Below are positions 5,773 to 9,646 of a DNA stretch of 9,646 nt, in pieces. The translations under genes and the position numbers were made by a program. Numbering within the stretch: position 1 is the first letter of the stretch; every line of letters begins with the position of its first letter. The DNA lies in the NCBI GenBank assembly GCA_018969565.1, contig JAGWYC010000061.1, positions 1 through 9,646 on the forward strand. The letters are read 5' to 3'. The notes beneath the pieces were generated by a model, which searched no databases, had not been told where the DNA came from, and was given only the letters and a program-made list of their open reading frames with translations. The DNA is from Bacteroidota bacterium. Lineage in GTDB: Bacteria > Bacteroidota > Bacteroidia > NS11-12g > UBA955.

Positions 5773-6687
5773 TCAGAATACGCTCAGGCGTGTTTCTTTA
5801 ACCCCGCCGGCATGTTGCAGACGTATCAGGTAAAGTCCCTGGGTAAGTCCGGCTGTGGATACGTTGAAATGGTTTTGGCCTGATTCCATGTTGCCCGCGT
5901 GGATGGTACGCAGCAATTTGCCCTGCATGTCGTACAGTGCCAAGGTTCCCTGTCCACTGATTCCTGACTGGAAAGACACCTGGACATTACCGCCGGCGCT
6001 AGGGTTGGGGAATACTTTCAGCTCGCTGAGTGCATCCAATTCAAAGGCTTTGTTGCTCAGTGCAAAATCTGACCAGGTAAGCGCATCCAGCGCCAACAGG
6101 CCGGTGGCTGAAATCTGGCTGGAACTATTGGGGGTGAGGAAGAAGGCTACATCAGCGGTGTCGGGGTTGATTCCGGGAAACTGGCTGTTGTACAATGTAG
6201 TCAGGCCAATGGTCAGTTGTGCCCAGTTTGAAACAGTGGTAGGATTCAGCACACCACTGCTCTTTAAAATGGTATCTTTCCCGCCTCCGGTCTTATTCTT
6301 AAGGAACAAAATGCTGAAGCCCCAGCTTTCACCGGCTGCAGTTCCTGCGAAGAACATGCTTGCCGCACGCATGGAAACCGGACGTTGATTGAAGGCAAAA
6401 CGATTTCTGATGAAACCCAAGGTGCCGGATGAACCGCTGATTACATTTCGTATGCCGATGAAATACTGTCCGTCGGCAGGAACGCGTGTTTCCGTGCCGC
6501 TGCCCGTATTCACATTCAAATTGGAGAGACGCAGCAGGCCATTGCCCACCCAGCCGCCGCCAATGGCGATGCTGGTGCCGGAGCCGGTCCAGGTTTCAAA
6601 ATTGCCATTAGGCAGAAATTGGGCGGATGCACTGCCTCCGCTGAGGATTAGGCCTGCGCAGGCCAGAATAGAGTAGGTTTTATTCAT
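5773..6687 (-). CDS. Secreted protein with T9SS type A sorting domain
   Basis: A 304-residue protein starting MNKTYSILACAG, with a Sec signal peptide of about 23 residues ending SASAQ. The middle part opens with LPNGNFETW, a motif often found at the start of beta-sandwich, carbohydrate-binding-like modules in Bacteroidota surface proteins; it is rich in Gly, Ser, Thr and aromatics. The last 83 residues (from about 222) are a type IX secretion C-terminal domain: KVFPNPSAGGN, LALYDMQGKLL, TQGLYLIRL and a basic-hydrophobic end. The protein is thus exported by T9SS and probably surface-anchored or released; no catalytic motif is seen. The start 6687 is preferred over the upstream ATG at 6720 because the -7 element ends five bases before it and the signal peptide begins there. 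A strong terminator follows the stop. Confidence 0.85.
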   Translation of the reverse strand: MNKTYSILACAGLILSGGSASAQFLPNGNFETWTGSGTSIAIGGGWVGNGLLRLSNLNVNTGSGTETRVPADGQYFIGIRNVISGSSGTLGFIRNRFAFNQRPVSMRAASMFFAGTAAGESWGFSILFLKNKTGGGKDTILKSSGVLNPTTVSNWAQLTIGLTTLYNSQFPGINPDTADVAFFLTPNSSSQISATGLLALDALTWSDFALSNKAFELDALSELKVFPNPSAGGNVQVSFQSGISGQGTLALYDMQGKLLRTIHAGNMESGQNHFNVSTAGLTQGLYLIRLQHAGGVKETRLSVF

Positions 6688-6720
6688 ATCTTCAAAGTTA
6701 ATAAATCCTGCTTCAGGCAA
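6688..6720 (-). promoter_or_regulatory. Canonical Bacteroidota promoter for the T9SS protein gene
   Basis: On the minus strand TTG (6720-6718), a 17-base spacer and TAACTTTG (6700-6693) match TTG-N17-TAnnTTTG exactly. The -7 element ends five bases before the ATG at 6687, which also decides that start against the longer frame. Confidence 0.75.
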
Positions 6721-6737
6721 TATCGAAATTGCGTAAT

Positions 6738-6749
6738 TAATTTTGCGCT
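6738..6749 (+). promoter_or_regulatory. Bacteroidota -7 element for map
   Basis: TAATTTTG at 6738-6745 is an exact TAnnTTTG match ending four bases before the GTG start at 6750. The -33 is weak: TTC at 6712-6714, 23 bases upstream. That stretch overlaps the spacer of the divergent promoter, so the two promoters are interlocked in about 60 bases. Confidence 0.6.
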
Positions 6750-7514
6750 GTGGCCATCAGGATTAAAACACCGGAACAGATAGAAGGCATCAGGCAAAGT
6801 TCAATCCTCGCAGCCCGAACACTGAAATTTCTGGAACCGCATGTGCAACCCGGTGTGCGCACCGCTGATCTGGATGCGCTGTGCGAGCAGTTTATCCGCG
6901 ACCACGGCGCCATTCCCGCTACCAAAGGCTATCACGGCTTTCCGGCCTCCTGCTGTATATCTCCCAATGAAGTAATCTGCCATGGAATTCCCGGTGCGTA
7001 TGTGCTCAAGGAAGGGGATATCGTGAACATTGATGTCACCACCATCCTGAACGGATATTACGGCGATACCTGCCGCATGTTCTCCGTAGGTAAGGTGAGC
7101 GACTATGCCGAAAGGCTGATGAAAACCACCCGTGAATGCCTGCGCATCGGCATGCAACAGTGCTTTCCTGATAACTTTCTGGGTAATATTGGGTATCACA
7201 TCAATCTGCACGCTGTGGCACACGGTTACAGTGTGGTGTTTGAATTCTGCGGCCACGGCGTGGGCTTGTCTTTTCACGAAGAACCGGAAGTGTCGCATAT
7301 CGCACCAAAAAATTCAGGACCTAAGCTGAAACCCGGAATGATTTTCACCATTGAACCCATGATTAATGCGGGAAAGGCGAGGGCTAAGGTGGATAAAAAA
7401 GATGGATGGACCGCCAGAACTATTGATGGTAAACTATCTGCTCAATATGAGCATACGATTCTGATTACAGAGGAAGGTTGTGAAGCCTTGACGGATGTAT
7501 TCGGCGACTTTTAA
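6750..7514 (+). CDS. map: Methionine aminopeptidase, type I
   Basis: The 254-residue enzyme removes the N-terminal methionine from new proteins in the cytoplasm. All pita-bread-fold residues are present: His78 (CHGIP), metal ligands Asp95 (NIDVT), Asp106 (YGDT), His169 (GHGVG), Glu202 (TIEPM) and Glu234 (QYEHT), plus His176. Length and the N-terminal AIRIKTPEQIEGIR agree with E. coli Map. No N-terminal zinc-binding or SH3 extension is seen, so it is the short form. The start is GTG, four bases after the -7 element. In many bacteria map sits near ribosomal genes; here it stands alone. Its TAA stop shares four bases (TTAA) with the TAA of the convergent rnc. Confidence 0.96.
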   Translation: MAIRIKTPEQIEGIRQSSILAARTLKFLEPHVQPGVRTADLDALCEQFIRDHGAIPATKGYHGFPASCCISPNEVICHGIPGAYVLKEGDIVNIDVTTILNGYYGDTCRMFSVGKVSDYAERLMKTTRECLRIGMQQCFPDNFLGNIGYHINLHAVAHGYSVVFEFCGHGVGLSFHEEPEVSHIAPKNSGPKLKPGMIFTIEPMINAGKARAKVDKKDGWTARTIDGKLSAQYEHTILITEEGCEALTDVFGDF

Positions 7515-8251
7515 ACGCCCAGTAGCCCACAGGCTTTCTCACTGGCGAGCTCTTCTGCAAGTTTCTTGGAATGGTTGATTTCACTCAGCAGTTCCTGTTC
7601 GTCGAGCATCAGCCTGACCTTATGTAGTTTTTGATTCCGCCCCTGAGTAAAGTCTTCTGACTCAAAACTGATTTTCTTTTGGTTCTTCTGTGACCACTTA
7701 ATCAGCTTGGCCTTATAGCTGATCTCTGTTTCCATGATTTTTTCCAGGTCCAGATGTTGGTCAATCAGCTTGCTGCAAATGAAATTTCGGGTCTTCTGAT
7801 ATCCTTTATCAAGATAAACCGCGCCAATCAAGGCCTCCAGAGCATTGCAGCCTACTACTTTCATGGCATGGGGATTTTTTAATACATCCGGGTGGATTTC
7901 CATGTATTGAACCAGCCCCATCTTGCCGGCAAGATGGGAGAGTTGACTTCTGTTAACAATGCGGGTTCGCATCTCGGTCATAAATCCCTCTTCCCTGAAA
8001 GGATATCGCTTAAACAGTAAATCAGCTACTACGGCATCCAGGATGGCATCGCCCAAAAACTCGAGGCGTTCATTATCGTTGCTGTGTCGGCTGCGTTTTA
8101 CACTTGGACCCAAATTCACCGAACTATGCCGCAGCGCTTCTCGATAAATCTCCAGCTTATAGGGTGTCAGTCCCGTCAGTTGTCTGACAAGCCGAATCAG
8201 TTGGCGATCCTTGGATTTAAGAAAGAACCGGTTTAAAATTCTTACCGGCAA
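7511..8251 (-). CDS. rnc: Ribonuclease III
   Basis: A 246-residue double-strand-specific endoribonuclease that processes rRNA and other structured RNAs. The RNase III domain holds the signature NERLEFLGDAIL (60-71) with Glu61, Glu64 and Asp68. The second catalytic patch is GCNALEALIGAVYLDKG (134-150), where Glu139 is kept and Asn136 stands at the position of E. coli Asp114; Asn there is, as I recall, usual in this phylum. The double-stranded-RNA-binding domain occupies about 177-246, ending KKLAEELASEKACGLL. The only suitable start is TTG at 8251, six bases after the fabF TGA and in the same frame; the next in-frame ATG falls inside the catalytic domain. Third in acpP-fabF-rnc, probably translationally coupled. 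Confidence 0.95.
   Translation of the reverse strand: MPVRILNRFFLKSKDRQLIRLVRQLTGLTPYKLEIYREALRHSSVNLGPSVKRSRHSNDNERLEFLGDAILDAVVADLLFKRYPFREEGFMTEMRTRIVNRSQLSHLAGKMGLVQYMEIHPDVLKNPHAMKVVGCNALEALIGAVYLDKGYQKTRNFICSKLIDQHLDLEKIMETEISYKAKLIKWSQKNQKKISFESEDFTQGRNQKLHKVRLMLDEQELLSEINHSKKLAEELASEKACGLLGV
7516..7547. terminator. Possible hairpin after map, inside the rnc 3' end
   Basis: CGCC (7516-7519), AGT (7521-7523) and AGCC (7524-7527) pair with GGCT (7532-7535) and ACTGGCG (7541-7547), with a one-base bulge and a five-base internal loop. It starts two bases after the map stop codon. No T-run follows on the plus strand, so termination is doubtful. Confidence 0.25.
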
Positions 8252-8257
8252 AAGAAA

Positions 8258-9511
8258 TCAGGATAGGTATTTTTTGAAAATTACCGAGGCGTTATGCCCT
8301 CCGAATCCGAAGGTGTTGCTTAACGCAGCGCGAACCGTTCTGTGTTGCGCTTTATGAAAGGTTAAATTGAGCTTATTGTCAATATCCGGGTCGTCTGTGA
8401 AATGATTAATGGAAGGAGGAATGATGTCCTCGCGCACCGCCATGATGCTGGCAACAGCTTCGATGGCTCCGGCGCCGCCCAACAAATGCCCTGTCATGCT
8501 CTTGGTAGAACTGATGTTCATTTGATATGCATGATCACCAAAAACGGCGCGGATGGCTTTCAGTTCAGCTATGTCTCCAAGCGGTGTAGAAGTACCGTGA
8601 ACGTTGATGTAGTCAATATCGGTAATATCCATTTCCGCATCTTCCAGGGCCATGCGCATTACATTCTGTGCGCCCAAACCTTCCGGATGTGGTGCTGTAA
8701 TGTGATAGGCATCACCGGTCATGCCACCGCCCACCATTTCGGCGTAAATCTTCGCGCCTCGGGCTTTAGCATGTTCGTATTCTTCCAAAATAAGACAGGC
8801 AGCTCCTTCGCCCAGGACGAAACCATCGCGGTCTTTGTCGAAAGGCCTGCTGGCAGTTTTGGGGTCGTCGTTTCTTTCGCTGAGCGCCTTCATGTTGTTG
8901 AAACCGCCTACTGCTGCTTCATTCACACATGCTTCGGAACCTCCTGTAACAATAATGTCTGATTTACCGAGACGGATCAGATTGAAGGCGTCAATGATGG
9001 CGTGGGTAGAAGTGGCACAGGCTGAAACAACGCCGTAGTTGGGGCCTCGGAAACCATGCTGAATGCTGATATAACCTGAGGCTATATCAATAATCATTTT
9101 AGGAATGAAAAAAGGACTGAAACGCGGAGTTCCGTCCCCTTTGCCAAATTCCAGAATTTCCTGGCTGAATGTGGTAAGTCCCCCGATACCGGAACCCCAG
9201 ATTACTCCAACACGATCTTTATTAATAGAATCGTTGATGATACCGGCATCATTGATGGCTTCAGCAGCGGTTACCAGCGCGTAATGCGTAAACGGGTCCA
9301 TCCTGCGGACTTCCCGCTTGTCAATAAACTCAGCGGGGTCAAAGTTCTTGACCTCACAGGCAAATTGTGTTTTGAATTTTGAGGCATCAAAACGGGTAAT
9401 GGGGCCCGCACCGCACACGCCGTTTTTCAATCCATTCCAGAAATCCGGAAGATTGTTTCCCAGCGGCGTAAGGGCCCCTATACCTGTAACAACTACCCGG
9501 CGGAGTTGCAT
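8258..9511 (-). CDS. fabF: 3-oxoacyl-[acyl-carrier-protein] synthase II
   Basis: The 417-residue beta-ketoacyl-ACP synthase condenses malonyl-ACP with acyl-ACP in fatty acid elongation (cytoplasmic type II FAS). The Cys-His-His set is complete: Cys165 in SACATS, His305 in NVHGTSTPLGD, and Lys337 and His342 in STKSMTGHLLGGAG. The glycine-rich NTFGFGGHNAS segment near the C-terminus (399-409) is present. Length and the N-terminal RRVVVTGIGALTPLG fit FabF rather than FabB. The ATG at 9511 follows the acpP stop by nine bases without a Shine-Dalgarno sequence, and rnc begins six bases after its TGA. Co-transcription with its carrier protein supplies enzyme and substrate carrier together. Confidence 0.96.
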   Translation of the reverse strand: MQLRRVVVTGIGALTPLGNNLPDFWNGLKNGVCGAGPITRFDASKFKTQFACEVKNFDPAEFIDKREVRRMDPFTHYALVTAAEAINDAGIINDSINKDRVGVIWGSGIGGLTTFSQEILEFGKGDGTPRFSPFFIPKMIIDIASGYISIQHGFRGPNYGVVSACATSTHAIIDAFNLIRLGKSDIIVTGGSEACVNEAAVGGFNNMKALSERNDDPKTASRPFDKDRDGFVLGEGAACLILEEYEHAKARGAKIYAEMVGGGMTGDAYHITAPHPEGLGAQNVMRMALEDAEMDITDIDYINVHGTSTPLGDIAELKAIRAVFGDHAYQMNISSTKSMTGHLLGGAGAIEAVASIMAVREDIIPPSINHFTDDPDIDNKLNLTFHKAQHRTVRAALSNTFGFGGHNASVIFKKYLS

Positions 9512-9520
9512 GCGAAGAGA

Positions 9521-9646
9521 TTACTTAGCGTTTTCTTCGATGTATTTAACTGCTTCGCCGACAGTCTGAATTTTCTCAGCCTGATCATCGGGAATAGCGA
9601 TATTGAATTCTTTTTCGAATTCCATAATCAATTCCACGGTATCGAG
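9521..9646 (-). CDS. acpP: Acyl carrier protein, C-terminal part (5' end outside window)
   Basis: The last 41 residues of acyl carrier protein. They begin LDTVELIMEFEKEF, the segment immediately after the phosphopantetheine-bearing serine of the DSLD motif; that serine codon lies just beyond the window edge. They continue with IPDDQAEKIQTVGEAVKYIEEN, the conserved helix III-IV region. The acidic composition is typical. It carries growing acyl chains for FabF, encoded nine bases downstream. The promoter is outside the window. Confidence 0.95.
   Translation of the reverse strand, partial: LDTVELIMEFEKEFNIAIPDDQAEKIQTVGEAVKYIEENAK

Noticed and set aside
5855..6388. Plus-strand frame of 177 codons opposite the T9SS protein
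   Set aside because: The opposite strand carries a signal peptide and sorting domain; this frame has no recognisable features.
6688..6720. Longer N-terminus for the T9SS protein from the ATG at 6720
   Set aside because: It would put the canonical promoter inside the coding region and place a polar extension before the signal peptide.
6801..7298. Minus-strand frame of 165 codons opposite map
   Set aside because: Map has all catalytic residues on the plus strand; the antisense frame is low-information and lacks a promoter.
8402..8962. Plus-strand frame of 186 codons opposite fabF
   Set aside because: It is antisense to a fully conserved fabF, has no domain sense and no promoter or start context; a shadow of codon bias.

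Overview
The window is an ordinary-looking stretch of a Bacteroidota chromosome. Evidence: exact or near-exact TAnnTTTG (-7) promoter elements just before most first genes of transcription units, no clear Shine-Dalgarno sequences, a secreted protein ending in a type IX secretion (T9SS) type A sorting domain, and the acpP-fabF-rnc gene order. The moderate GC content and protein flavour suggest a Chitinophagales/Sphingobacteriia-like lineage, but that is inference. I see no mobile element, CRISPR array, tRNA or rRNA.

Layout. Positions 1-534 hold the 3' end of a metallo-beta-lactamase-fold hydrolase. It is followed by tcdA (568-1305, tRNA t6A dehydratase) and a cystathionine beta-synthase/cysteine synthase with C-terminal CBS domains (1340-2710). 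A predicted lipoprotein (2720-3337) and a BtuF/FecB-like metal-receptor-fold protein without signal peptide (3337-4125) follow so tightly that the three probably form one operon. On the minus strand an exported patatin-like phospholipase (4107-5141) converges on this operon with a 19-base overlap. Divergent from the patatin gene is a 76-residue cysteine-rich zinc-ribbon protein (5245-5475).

The only sizeable non-coding stretch is 5476-5772. It contains a 16-base dyad after the zinc-ribbon gene, an 18-bp and a 24-bp perfect palindrome that share the core TAATATATTA, a possible three-way-junction fold, and a strong bidirectional intrinsic terminator. This is the least explained part of the window and may be a small RNA locus or a regulatory region.

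Positions 5773-6687 (minus) encode a T9SS-secreted protein, divergent from map (methionine aminopeptidase, 6750-7514). Map converges on the essential lipid/RNA cluster read leftwards: acpP (partial, 9521-9646), fabF (8258-9511) and rnc (7511-8251).

A recurring theme is that all six genes with their own recognisable promoter have the start codon only 4-8 bases after the -7 element. Their mRNAs would be leaderless or nearly so. I found no clear defence, mobile or novel multi-gene system. The best leads are the 5476-5772 region and the leaderless promoter pattern.
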